A DNA stretch of 64,000 bases from Pleodorina starrii (Eukaryota; Chlorophyta; Chlorophyceae; Chlamydomonadales; Volvocaceae). Under the pieces are notes generated by a model. It made no database searches. It saw only the letters and a program-made list of their open reading frames with translations, and was not told the origin of the DNA. A program made the translations under genes and the position numbers. Shown piece after piece: positions 12,001 through 22,685 of this stretch (positions within the stretch are counted from its first letter, which is position 1; each line of letters begins with the position of its first letter). Where the stretch lies: positions 20,001-84,000 of the forward strand of contig BRXU01000019.1 of NCBI GenBank assembly GCA_030267565.1. The letters are read 5' to 3'.

Positions 12001-14368
12001 CGGGTGCGGGTGCGGGTGCGGGTGCGGGTGCGGGTGCGGGTGCGGGTGCGGGTGCGGGTGCGGGTGCGGGTGCGGGTGCGGGTGCGGGTGCGGGTGCGGG
12101 TGCGGGTGCGGGTGCGGGTGCGGGTGCGGGTGCGGGTGCGGGTGCGGGTGCGGGTGCGGGTGCGGGTGCGGGTGCGGGTGCGGGTGCGGGTGCGGGTGCG
12201 GGTGCGGGTGCGGGTGCGGGTGCGGGTGCGGGTGCGGGTGCGGGTGCGGGTGCGGGTGCGGGTGCGGGTGCGGGTGCGGGTGCGGGTGCGGGTGCGGGTG
12301 CGGGTGCGGGTGCGGGTGCGGGTGCGGGTGCGGGTGCGGGTGCGGGTGCGGGTGCGGGTGCGGGTGCGGGTGCGGGTGCGGGTGCGGGTGCGGGTGCGGG
12401 TGCGGGTGCGGGTGCGGGTGCGGGTGCGGGTGCGGGTGCGGGTGCGGGTGCGGGTGCGGGTGCGGGTGCGGGTGCGGGTGCGGTTGCGGGTGCGGGTGCG
12501 GGTGCGGGTGCGGGTGCGGGTGCGGGTGCGGGTGCGGGTGCGGGTGCGGGTGCGGGTGCGGGTGCGGGTGCGGGTGCGGGTGCGGGTGCGGGTGCGGGTG
12601 CGGGTGCGGGTGCGGGTGCGGGTGCGGGTGCGGTGCTGGTGCGGGTGCGGGTGCGGGTGCGGGTGCGGGTGCGGGTGCGGGTGCGGGTGCGGGTGCGGGT
12701 GCGGTGCGGGTGCGGGTGCGGGTGCGGGTGCGGGTGCGGGTGCGGGTGCGGGTGCGGGTGCGGGTGCGGGTGCGGGTGCGGGTGCGGGTGCGGGTGCGGG
12801 TGCGGGTGCGGGTGAGGGTGCGGGTGCGGGTGCGGGTGCGGGTGCGGGTGCGGGTGCGGGTGCGGGTGCGGGTGCGGGTGCGGGTGCGGGTGCGGGTGCG
12901 GGTGCGGGTGCGGGTGCGGGTGCGGGTGCGGGTGCGGGTGCGGGTGCGGGTGCGGTGCGGGTGCGGGTGCGGGTGCGGGTGCGGGTGCGGGTGCGGGTGC
13001 GGGTGCGGGTGCGGGTGCGGGTGCGGGTGCGGGTGCGGGTGCGGGTGCGGGTGCGGGTGCGGGTGCGGGTGCGGGTGCGGGTGCGGGTGCGGGTGCGGGT
13101 GCGGGTGCGGGTGCGGGTGCGGGTGCGGGTGCGGGTGCGGGTGCGGGTGCGGGTGCGGGTGCGGGTGCGGGTGCGGGTGCGGGTGCGGGTGCGGGTGCGG
13201 GTGCGGGTGCGGGTGCGGGTGCGGGTGCGGGTGCGGGTGCGGGTGCGGGTGCGGGTGCGGGTGCGGGTGCGGGTGCGGGTGCGGGTGCGGGTGCGGGTGC
13301 GGGTGCGGGTGCGGGTGCGGGTGCGGGTGCGGGTGCGGGTGCGGGTGCGGGTGCGGGTGCGGGTGCGGGTGCGGGTGCGGGTGCGGGTGCGGGTGCGGGT
13401 GCGGGTGCGGGTGCGGGTGCGGGTGCGGGTGCGGGTGCGGGTGCGGGTGCGGGTGCGGGTGCGGGTGCGGGTGCGGGTGCGGGTGCGGGTGCGGGTGCGG
13501 GTGCGGGTGCGGGTGCGGGTGCGGGTGCGGGTGCGGGTGCGGGTGCGGGTGCGGGTGCGGGTGCGGGTGCGGGTGCGGGTGCGGGTGCGGGTGCGGGTGC
13601 GGGTGCGGGTGCGGGTGCGGGTGCGGGTGCGCGTGCGCGTGCGCGTGCGCGTGCGCGTGCGCGTGTGGGTGCGCGTGTGGGTGCGCGTGCGGGTGCGGGT
13701 GCGGGTGCGGGTGCGGGTGCGGGTGCGGGTGCGGGTGCGGGTGCGGGTGCGGGTGCGGGTGCGGGTGCGGGTGCGGGTGCGGGTGCGGGTGCGGGTGCGG
13801 GTGCGGGTGCGGGTGCGGGTGCGGGTGCGGGTGCGGGTGCGGGTGCGGGTGCGGGTGCGGGTGCGGGTGCGGGTGCGGGTGCGGGTGCGGGTGCGGGTGC
13901 GGGTGCGGGTGCGGGTGCGGGTGCGGGTGCGGGTGCGGGTGCGGGTGCGGGTGCGGGTGCGGGTGCGGGTGCGGGTGCGGGTGCGGGTGCGGGTGCGGGT
14001 GCGGGTGCGGGTGCGGGTGCGGGTGCGGGTGCGGGTGCGGGTGCGGGTGCGGGTGCGGGTGCGGGTGCGGGTGCGGGTGCGGGTGCGGGTGCGGGTGCGG
14101 GTGCGGGTGCGGGTGCGGGTGCGGGTGCGGGTGCGGGTGCGGGTGCGGGTGCGGGTGCGGGTGCGGGTGCGGGTGCGGGTGCGGGTGCGGGTGCGGGTGC
14201 GGGTGCGGGTGTGGGTGCGGGTGCGGGTGCGGGTGCGGGTGCGGGTGCGGGTGCGGGTGCGGGTGCGGGTGCGGGTGCGGGTGCGGGTGCGGGTGCGGGT
14301 GCGGGTGTGGGTGCGGGTGCGGGTGCGGGTGCGGGTGCGGGTGCGGGTGCGGGTGCGGGTGCGGGTGG
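1..14368. repeat. 14.4-kb GTGCGG hexanucleotide satellite
   Basis: Essentially every base belongs to a tandem GTGCGG (GCGGGT) hexamer, starting before the window and ending abruptly at about 14,368. The left 9 kb is interrupted every few dozen bases by GTGT, GGTGC, GGGG, GTTGC and GAGCG variants and by 4-5-base contractions. The right third is much purer: uninterrupted runs occupy about 9,388-10,156, 10,158-10,576, 10,578-11,878 (about 217 perfect copies), 12,956-13,629 and 13,688-14,209. Sub-blocks of GCGCGT units occur at about 1,860-1,960 and 13,627-13,688. The unit has no stop codon in any frame on either strand, so very long open frames of Val-Arg, Cys-Gly, Gly-Ala, Thr-Arg, Pro-Ala or Pro-His dipeptides cross it. 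They are products of the repeat, not genes. The plus strand is G-rich with repeated GGG tracts. Whether the array is subtelomeric, pericentromeric or intergenic cannot be decided here. Confidence 0.98.
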
Positions 14369-15520
14369 TGCACCACGATGTGGTGCTCAGGTGCGTGATT
14401 CCGGCCGCGGGTAGGAGAGGAGCTCGCATGAGCCTCAGCGGGGCTGCTCGGCGGTTGAAATAAACCAATGGGAGCCCGCTTATTTGGGTTGCGTGGTCGA
14501 AGCTATCCTGGCGGCCGCTGCTAATCTTGCATGATCAGGGGCGCCGCGCCTGTGATAGCTGCGAAAGGCTGCGAACATGGCCGTGACCTTCATTCCAAAC
14601 CTGCCAAACGGATACTACACGTGCACGCCTGACCTGCGCAGCAACCGCAATCTGTTGTGCCAACCCGCAAGGATGTGCCGCCTAAGGCTGGGGGCAGGTG
14701 TTTCACTACTCCCACGCAGGAATGTCCTAGTCGACAAAAAAGTTATGGCAAGACGCCTGTGGAAGGTTGTGCGCCTCAATTGCCCCCAAACCCACTTTTG
14801 CCAGGTGGTTCTTCGGTGGCCTCGCAACGTGATAGGCCAAACCCGCCCCATTCTTATACTTCACGAGGGCACGAGACAATGTTCATGGGTGGCAGCCGGG
14901 GCTCCGAGCAGCTCAGGACGTAAGTGGACACCCCCCTCTAAACAAACCCGCAAGGCGACCACTGGCGACCAGAAGGTAAGCGGTGTGTGCGAGGGGGACG
15001 AGCTCGGCGGGTCGCGGTCCCGCAATCACGGTGTTCAGAGCTTTCCGACGGGAACGTTCACCATGTGAACGTGAAGACAGCCCTGTTCCGTGCTGTTCCT
15101 GCCCACCTAGCGCACGAGGGCCGGGACCCACTGACAACCCGTAAGACCATTCCCCGAAAAGCATTCGCTAAGCCAGGGTCCTAATTGATGCACCCGTTGG
15201 AAGATTCTAAAGGTGGCCGGGCCCGAAAGTCAACGACCCGCTATCCGCAAGGCGGGGCAGCCTAAAGCCGCCCCGTGACAGCGAGTACGCTAACTGTAAT
15301 GCATAGTACACTAGAACAAAATCGACACACTAACGGTCTTGTGGGGCAAGACCTCGGGGAGGTGGGCGGGGTGGCAGTTGCGAAACATCGTTGAAAGGCC
15401 CTGCCTCTCTTTTGCGTGGCAATAACATCCACCTGACGCAAGGTTTACTCCATATACTGGAGAGCTCATCAGAGTGGTTTTGCCCGAACTTGTTTTGAGC
15501 AGGGCTCCTGCCCCTTTCGC
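14369..15520. other. Unique sequence after the satellite, no gene recognised
   Basis: Sequence complexity returns to normal at 14,369, starting with a small palindrome (GGTGCACC) at the array edge. Several short open frames exist, but none shows a family motif or a convincing set of splice junctions. A GTAAGT donor-like site lies near 14,920. Nothing here can be called a gene. Confidence 0.5.
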
Positions 15521-15770
15521 CAACAATAATTCACGATGTCGCCTCCCTACACGAGTGATCTCGGAAAGATATGAAGCGGATTGGCAAGTACGGGGATCGT
15601 TTACGGGGAACTGACGGGACCAAACTCTTGATGGTTCCGGAGCCCACTGTTAACCGGGCCAAACGATACTGCCAAGCACAGCAACTCTAATGTGGTTTAT
15701 AGGGTAGGCGCTCCTGATCACTGTTGAGCCCCCTTATAAGCACAGCTACTTGCCATTTGTAACGCTTCCT
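15521..15770 (+). repeat. Direct repeat, copy A (~250 bp)
   Basis: About 250 bp that recur at 21,591-21,841 in the same orientation, 6,070 bp away, with roughly seven substitutions and one 1-bp indel by eye. The shared block contains a TTATAAG box near its right end and finishes at a TGTAACGCTTCCT motif. It carries no open frame of note. A TATA-like box followed by a TGTAA-type polyadenylation motif would fit a solo LTR, but a plain segmental duplication explains it equally well. Copy A ends 97 bp before the hnRNP start codon. Confidence 0.93.
15734..15740 (+). promoter_or_regulatory. TATA-like box upstream of the hnRNP gene, inside repeat copy A
   Basis: TTATAAG lies 127 bp before the ATG at 15,867, a reasonable spacing for a TATA box with a ~100-nt leader. 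The same box is TTATAAA at 21,804-21,810 in repeat copy B. The assignment rests on position and sequence only. Confidence 0.4.
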
Positions 15771-15866
15771 GGGGAGTTCGTTCTTTCGCCGTTCAGTGTC
15801 AGCCCTACCGTAGCGTCAGGCTGCTGGACACACTTCCACGCTAGGGCGTGGATTTTGCGTTTTGTG

Positions 15867-18800
15867 ATGGCCGCCGTGAAGGAGGAGGAGCAGGCTGCGC
15901 CAAGCGGAGGGTGCGCGTTGCTGATGATCGGTGTTAGCTGATGAACTAGGTGTCACCACGCCGGTGGGCCGCATCGTCAACAGGTCGGCCGGAGCCAAGC
16001 TCTTTCTAGGCGGCCTGTCATGGGACACAACGGAAGGTGCGAATGCCAGTTGTTGGAAAAAGTTCTTGCAGTCGAATGCCCTACGACCCGAGCTGATGGT
16101 CGGGGTCGCGGCCTTGCAGAGAAGCTCAAGGAGTATTTCTTGAAGTATGGGGAAGTTCAAGATGTGGTAGGTCGTTTGCCGGCGTTTCTGACGCTCAAAC
16201 TGGCCTGGTAATGGTCACTGATGGTTGCTGGTCATGACTCTGGGCAGGTGGTGATGCGTGATCGCCAAACCCGCCGGCCCCGTGGGTTCGGCTTCATTAC
16301 ATTCGCGGACCCTACGGCTGCACAAGCGGCGTGCGCCGAGTCCCACACCATAGACAACAGACAGGTAAGGGCGCCCTGGCAGTCTACCGTCGTATGCCCA
16401 CGCGTAACGCTTCACGGGCTTGCATGACGCAGATTGACGCGAAGCCGTCGGTGCCGCATGGCGAAGGTGGCCAACAGCCTCGCAGCAAGAAGATTTTCGT
16501 GGGCGGGCTTGCTCCCGACACCGAAGATGGTGCGCCGATTGATTGCTTGAACCTGGCACATCAGATCCGCGCTTGCCGGCCAAGATTTCAACTCAATTTT
16601 ATAATGTATGTTCGCAGGCCACCTTAAACAGTACTTTGAGCAGTATGGCCCAGTCACCGAAGCGTTGGTCATGGTGGACCACAACAGCGGCCGGTCGCGC
16701 GGCTTCGGGTGCGTAATGGCAGGAACAGATTTTTTTTTAATTTAGCACTCTTCTTTTCACCGGGGCGACAACGCGTCAGTTGACTTCTTGGGGGAGCTGT
16801 TTCACTCCCCAGTCCCAGGGAGGCCCTGCGAGGCTTACCACCACGTGCATTGTGGACTTCGCTGCACGGTCTGTTCATCTCTTGAGCATCTCTGGCAGCT
16901 TCACTGCGTCCAGCGCCCTGGGCCTCCCCGGGTTTCGTCCCGTGGGCCTACCGTCGTCCTCGGACAGCCTCCCAAGCCCACAAACGCAGCGTCTTGCCAG
17001 GGGGGACTTTAGCAAGAGTTGTGCAAGCAAGTCTTCAGAATGAAAACTCGCAATCACACCCGGCGTTTCGCACTGTCTCTCCCCGGACTGAGGATTGATC
17101 GTCGTTTCGGCCTGGTCGCCCTGTCTCGCAGCTTCGTGACCTTTGCCGAGGAATCATCGGTCGAGAGGGTGTTTGCCGCTGGCCAGATGCACGAGCTGGG
17201 CGGCAAGCAGGTTGAGGTCAAGAGCGCTACGCCCAAGGGCTCGGGCCCGCAGTCGGGCCGCGGCGGCGGCCGCGGTGCCGTGGCGGCGGGCGGTTACGGC
17301 GGGCGCGGCTACAGCGGGGGCCGCGGCGGCTTCGGCGGTTACGCCGGCGGTTATGGGGGTTACGGCGCAGGTGTGTACCTGGGGGGATTCCCGTTTCCAT
17401 AGGGCGCAGACCCGCTCTGTGTGGGGGATCTGGCGACACATCGGTGCAAAGTGTGATGCGGTAGATGTCGAGTTCAGCTCAGCCAGGGAGAGCACATCCG
17501 CAGATGCGGGGTGGGGACGTACGCTGTCAGGGCGCAGTCGAGGTCGCCTTCAGAAGAGCAGCACCCGCGGCAGAGTCCTTCGCGTTGCTTTACGCCTGTG
17601 CCCAGCCCTATATGATATTGTGGCACCAACTTGTGGGCCCCCGAATGACATACGTACGTGCTGCTGCGCCAAGAGGGTCCTTCGTGAGCCGCTTCATGAG
17701 GCGGAAGAGCGCGTACTCGCGCCATTCAGGCTTGTCATAGGCTCGAGGCGCACTTGTATCCATGCATGCATCTACGTAGCTTATGGCGCTGCCTGGCACC
17801 AGCGGCGGCGCGGTATTCGATTTCGGGTTTCGCGCACGGCGACGTCTATCTTGCCTGGGTTGCTCCGCCGCCCCCTGGCCTTACTTGTGACGGCTGGACC
17901 GTGACAGCTGGACCAGACGAAATCCGGCCCGACCCGAGGCCAGCTTGCAGTGCCCTGGACGCTCGATGTTGTCCCGATCAGCGGATTAAGTCGGTCCCTG
18001 CGTCTGCTCAGCCGCGCCTCGGACGATCCAATGTGCCGCTGGGTCGGTCTGCGGCAGCTGCGGGGGCGTCGTGCGGGCAATGCTGTAGGGGCTTCCAAGC
18101 CGCTGCCACTGCCAGCTCCTGCAGGATCGGCGTTAGCGGTTTTGTGTCGCGAGAGTGATGCTGCACGCAGCGGTGAAAATGAAGCAACCGGCGAACTGAC
18201 GGCACATCGGCATTCCAACACGTCGCGAACACGCGATACGGCATGCGGCTGTGCTGCGGTTGGCTGGATGCACCACATGCTGCGCTGCGCTTACAGCATC
18301 ACTGCCATTTTCATATTTCCTTGCCCTGTCTGCGCGTCGTATGCCGCCTGTGCCGCCCCTCCACAGGAGCCTACGGCGCAGGGTTTCCCGGGTACGGCGC
18401 AGCGTACGGCGGCTACGGCACAGGTATGGTTCTCAAGATGCTGAAACCAAGGGCCCAGTGGGATGAAACGTAGCGCGTGAAGCGGCCTGAGCGGGAGGAG
18501 CTTAAGGTGGGCCCACAAGGAGTAATAGCGGTCTCTATGGGACAGCCTAACCTTGCAAGCGGCATGAGGGGAGTGGGGTGTGTCGCTGCTTCCAACGACG
18601 CTGGGGCTGTCTTCACATCTGGGCCGATCTGCCCGGGTCCTGCGGAGTCGCTACCCTGGCCGCATATCTCGCGTGCTGCGTCATGAATGGACTGGTTGGC
18701 TGCCGTGCCTCCTCGGCTGACGGCTTTTGTCATGCGAGGAGCAGTCCTCTGGGCAATGCAGTCTGTCGGGATTGTCGGCAGGTCCGCTGCATGCGGAGGG

Positions 18801-19019
18801 ATTATGGACTGTTCTCGAGTACGACACCGAACCGGGGCCGCGTTTGCCAACCGAGCCCCTCCCTCGACCCCCATTATGTGTCCCAATTCCACAGGCTACG
18901 GGAACTTCGGTATGATGGGCTACGGTGCGGGGTACAGCGGCTTGATGGGGTACGGCGGCTACGGTGGATACGGCGGCTATGGCTACGGCCAGCAGGCACC
19001 GTACGGCAGCCAAGGGTAA
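15867..19019 (+). CDS. Two-RRM hnRNP A/B- or Musashi-like RNA-binding protein
   Basis: Nine exons join in phase to 289 residues: 15,867-15,910, 15,984-16,036, 16,120-16,166, 16,248-16,364, 16,433-16,529, 16,618-16,708, 17,132-17,370, 18,367-18,423 and 18,895-19,019. RRM1 has RNP2 KLFLGGL (residues 20-26) and RNP1 RGFGFITF (60-67). RRM2 has RNP2 KIFVGGL (107-113) and RNP1 RGFGFVTF (147-154), the latter split by an intron. From about residue 190 the tail is Gly/Tyr-rich, ending in a Gln-Gln-Ala-Pro-Tyr-Gly segment. This order is typical of plant RNP1-type and animal hnRNP A/B, DAZAP1 and Musashi proteins, which bind single-stranded RNA and act in mRNA processing, transport or translation. The Gly-rich tail is likely a self-association region. 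The ATG opens a short acidic leader. The exon 1/2 junction is the least certain; the CAG acceptor at 15,981-15,983 restores phase. Exact orthology is not claimed. Confidence 0.9.
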
Positions 19020-21590
19020 GCTACTTACAGGTGATGAGACCTGCAGGACTAGCCAGCGCGACGGTTCCGTCCATCGCTATGCAGCTTGGCAGAAGGCACT
19101 AGTCCCTCTTTCGCTTGGCAGCGCACCGGGCCGGCGGTGGGCCCCTTCAATGTCAGCATTGAATAAAGGCTTGGCACCGTCCCAAAGCAGTAGCCATTCG
19201 AAGTCTAGATGCTCAGACCGACGACTTCCCCGGTTGCTCCCCGTCAGGCGCGGCTGAACGTGCTCCCCCCGTGAACTGCCTGACACGTGTGCAACAGCGG
19301 CCGCGCCGGCGGCGAGGGGCAGTACTGAGGAGAAGGCAATGGAGGAGGGGGGCAGCAGCGACCCTCTGTGCCGCTGATTGACTGGAAGAGCGGACAGGAC
19401 TTGGAAGTGCCTTTTGAGGGGCGCGAAGGGGGCTGCTCCTGGGCCCAGCGCGCGCCCGCAAAGCTGTGGCGTTACAGGGCCGCGTACAGCATTGGCTACG
19501 GGCCCGAGGGTATGGGGCCGTGCGCGGGCAAGGTGCAGCAAGGGTCGTCGTGTGCATGAGTTTTGAAACTTGAGATTTGCGAATGCGCGTGGAGGGGCTG
19601 CGGCTCTTGTGTGTGTGTTGTGCAATGGGGAAGTCAGGCGCGTGCGTGGATTCGTGGGACAGGAGGCCAGCGACCACGGCGCGCCTGTCAGCGCCGAGGG
19701 GGACCTCCCATCGGCATGGATTATTTTTTCCGTTACTGGCCCCTCACCCGGGTGAGCTACGAGCTACGCTCTAGCTCGGTGGGAACGCGAAACAGCGCGG
19801 ATGGTTGTTAGGAGGACTGCGCCGGAATGGCCGTAGGGTAGTTACAGGGTTTGTTGTGGGGACCGGCGGGGCTCCGTAGTGGTTGCGCGGCCGGGGGAAG
19901 GGGGCCTTCGTGAGCCTCAGTCCGCTGCCGATGTGGGCGTACCGAGGTTCGTGCCACATTTCGTCTGGCAGGCCAGTCCCACCCCCTCCGGCAAGGGCGA
20001 GTTGCGGTTGCGCCCCCTAGGGCACCAACCGTCGCACGTGTGCTCGGAACCGGCGGATGGCGAAACCGGCCTGTGAGTGACTCCTCACCCTCGTTATGTA
20101 TTTGGTCGTTGAGGGGAAGGGGGCGGGCCACGTACAGCCCACTGAGCAGGGCGGGGACTGGAATCGTTCAGGGCATGCTCTTGGCCTCGCGTCCGGGCGG
20201 CATGTGGTATGGGGAAACAGTTTACTGGGAACACGGCGGGCGGGCGTCACGTTTCCTTGCGACCCATGGCCCAGTCCGTGATGCCCGTGGTCGCCTTCAT
20301 TGTGTGTACGTCTGGAGGGGTCGTCTGTGGCAGCGGACCCGTGGCCTGCTGCGGGCTGGGCCGGGCCATCAGAGAGGAGGGGCGGTGGGCGGCGGAGTGA
20401 CGGGGCTGTGTCTGGCATGCGACCGGGGCGTTGTCGTGCCGCCGCATAAAATTGAAAGGCCTGCGGGCTTTTCCTGAGAGCGCTGGAGGCACGATTCGTG
20501 TTTTCTTTCCATGCGAGGCGATGATCAGATGAAAAGCCAAATTGATTTTTAGCATTGCGGGTTGAATGAGTTGGTTGGCCGTGGCCACGAGTTGATCGGC
20601 GCTGGTCGCTGCCAGTCCTCGAGCAGAGCCCACAAGCGCGTGCCCAAGCCGCGCATACGCGCCAGGAAAGCCTCCACCTGAGAGAAATTGAGAGATCCGA
20701 GAGAGTGTGTGCAGCGTGAAGTGCACAAAAGACATGAAATGAACCATCGGTCTTCCCCCTCGACCCGCGCGCACGAGAGCTGGTGCTCCCCTAGGGGTTC
20801 GGCAAGTGAGCGGTGCGGTGTCTTCGGCGCTTGGCTGCCCGGGGTCGGCATGCATTCGCTTAGACATTGTACGACGGGCCGGGCCGGTGAGCACATGATG
20901 TGGTGTACCTGCCTTCTTACCTACCGGGTGTGTGTGCATGTGTGCTGCGCACCGGGCGAAGCAGCCCGGGGAGTGAGGGTGGGACATGGAGACGGCATTG
21001 CGGATTGGCCTGTTGTCCTGCCCTGCAAATTCGGTCGCCGCGCCTCATGTGTAACAAACACAAGGAACCGTTGCCTCGTGCCCCCGCTCCCGAAGCCGGG
21101 ATGGCTCAGTGAGGCGCTGCCCCACACTCCTTCCCCGCGCCCTCCATACCAACGTCCACAAGTAGTCCCGATATCAATAGCCACAGGGCCTTTACCGCAC
21201 GAATGTTCAGGCGCAGCAAATTAAGGGAGGCGCCTCGCGCAAACGCAAAATACACCCTCCCGCATTTATCTGTGATCCATTTCTTCTCTGTTATTTGTCT
21301 CGCCCCTAACCTGGTACCTGACCCAGGGCACGCATGTCAGGCGCCCATCCATCCCTCGTCACACACCCGTCCAAAGTCCCCCTTTTCACCCGACCGGGCT
21401 GCATATCGGACACCCGCTCCACTCCTAATCTACCGGTGTCCCAACTCGGTATGGCCCCTCATGACCGGCTGCGCAAAGCGGGCGCCGCTCGTGCGCCTCC
21501 CCAGCCCTCACTCGCACAAAGGCCTGAAGCTCATAGGGGCATGGGAGCGAGCCGACATGCGAGCACCGGGCGGCTGCGGCTCTCCGCAGC
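19020..21590. other. Intergenic / hnRNP 3' region, nothing else recognised
   Basis: This 2.6-kb stretch follows the hnRNP stop and precedes repeat copy B. A TGTAA polyadenylation-type motif appears only at about 21,048. No protein-family motif or convincing exon series was found on either strand; the open frames present are short and lack supporting splice sites. Confidence 0.45.
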
Positions 21591-21841
21591 CAGCAATCAT
21601 TCACGATGTCGCCTCCCTACACGAATGATCTCGGAAAGGTATGAAGCGGATTGGCAAGTACGGGGATCGTTTACGGGGAACTGACGGGACCAAACTCTTG
21701 ATGGTTCCGGAGCCCACTGTTCACCGGGCCAAACGATACTGCCAAGCACAGCAACTCTAATGTGGTTTATACGGTAGGCGCTCCTGATCACTGTTGAGCC
21801 CCCTTATAAACACCAGCTACTTGCCATTTGTAACGCTTCCT
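21591..21841 (+). repeat. Direct repeat, copy B (~250 bp)
   Basis: Second copy of the block at 15,521-15,770, same orientation and about 97% identical by eye. Differences include an A/G change in the AAAGAT/AAAGGT stretch, TAACC/TCACC, and one extra base after the TATA-like box. The TGTAACGCTT motif at its right end is immediately repeated once more. Flanking sequences of the two copies diverge sharply on both sides. No gene start follows copy B on the plus strand. Confidence 0.93.
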
Positions 21842-22685
21842 GTAACGCTTCTTCGCAGTCAGCCACCCGGGGCAGTGACAGGCGGCACCCCCCCAGCCCC
21901 AGCAACCGCCCCCGCACCTGCTTCCCCCTCGCCAGCAGTAATGCGAGGAGGCGGCCTCCGGAGTCCCGCCTAACTTCGTCTCCCGACTGATCACTGATCA
22001 CTGGAAGGGAGGGAGGGAGCCGCACTCCCTCCCACCTCCCACCTCCCACCGCACCAAAGGCCAGCTGGAAATAAAATGAATGCTGCGGCCCAGCGCCGCG
22101 CAACCTCACCCACACCCTTTGCACCCATACAATAAGACAATGACGCCGGGGCCGACCCCCGCGTGTGTGTGCGCGCGCTGCACATCCCCTGTCTGTCTAT
22201 CCCCTGCGGGCAACCCCGGCCCTCAACAGATCTCCCCACGCCGATTCGCCGGTCCACTTGTCCACTCGCTCCCGCCGACCCAATCATCGCATCGCCCCTA
22301 TGATCCATTCCATCCCATGCTGCCCCGCCCCCTTCCGTCCCTGCCCGTGTGTTTGGGAGCGTCCTCTTCAGTTTGGGCCCGCACACTTCCAAGCCCCAGT
22401 CCTCTCCTGCCGCCCTAGCACCGCGTGTCAAATCATCCTCCCCAACCCCACCCCACCTCGGACTGCCTACTTCGGGGTGGGCAGGTGCAGTCGCAGGTGC
22501 AGCCGTTAAAAAAAACTCGGCGCAAAATCAGCAGCGGCCAGGCAGCGGCCCCGCACCCCCGCTCACCGCAACCCTCCAGCACCCCGCTGCGCCCGCCCCG
22601 GGCCCGGCCTCCAGCCCGCGCGGCCCACTCCCAAACCCGCGCTACCGCTCACTCCACTCCGTCGTTCGCTCGCTCGCTCGCTCGC
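21842..22685. other. Region downstream of the RUS gene
   Basis: CT-rich and CCC-rich sequence between repeat copy B and the RUS stop codon, presumably including the RUS 3' untranslated region on the minus strand. It ends in a short GCTC tandem run at about 22,668-22,688 that touches the stop codon. No coding signal was found. Confidence 0.4.

Noticed and set aside
1..14368. Telomere
   Set aside because: The unit is GTGCGG, not the TTTTAGGG unit of volvocine telomeres, and the array leads into ordinary genes on the right. A subtelomeric location is possible but unproven.
24..14463. Open frames of up to 4,263 codons across the left satellite on both strands
   Set aside because: They are dipeptide polymers created by a stop-free hexamer. 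Length comes from the repeat, not from selection; there is no domain or start context.
14577..15068. 163-codon plus-strand frame after the satellite as a gene
   Set aside because: No conserved motif, several overlapping frames of similar length on both strands, and no splice or promoter support.
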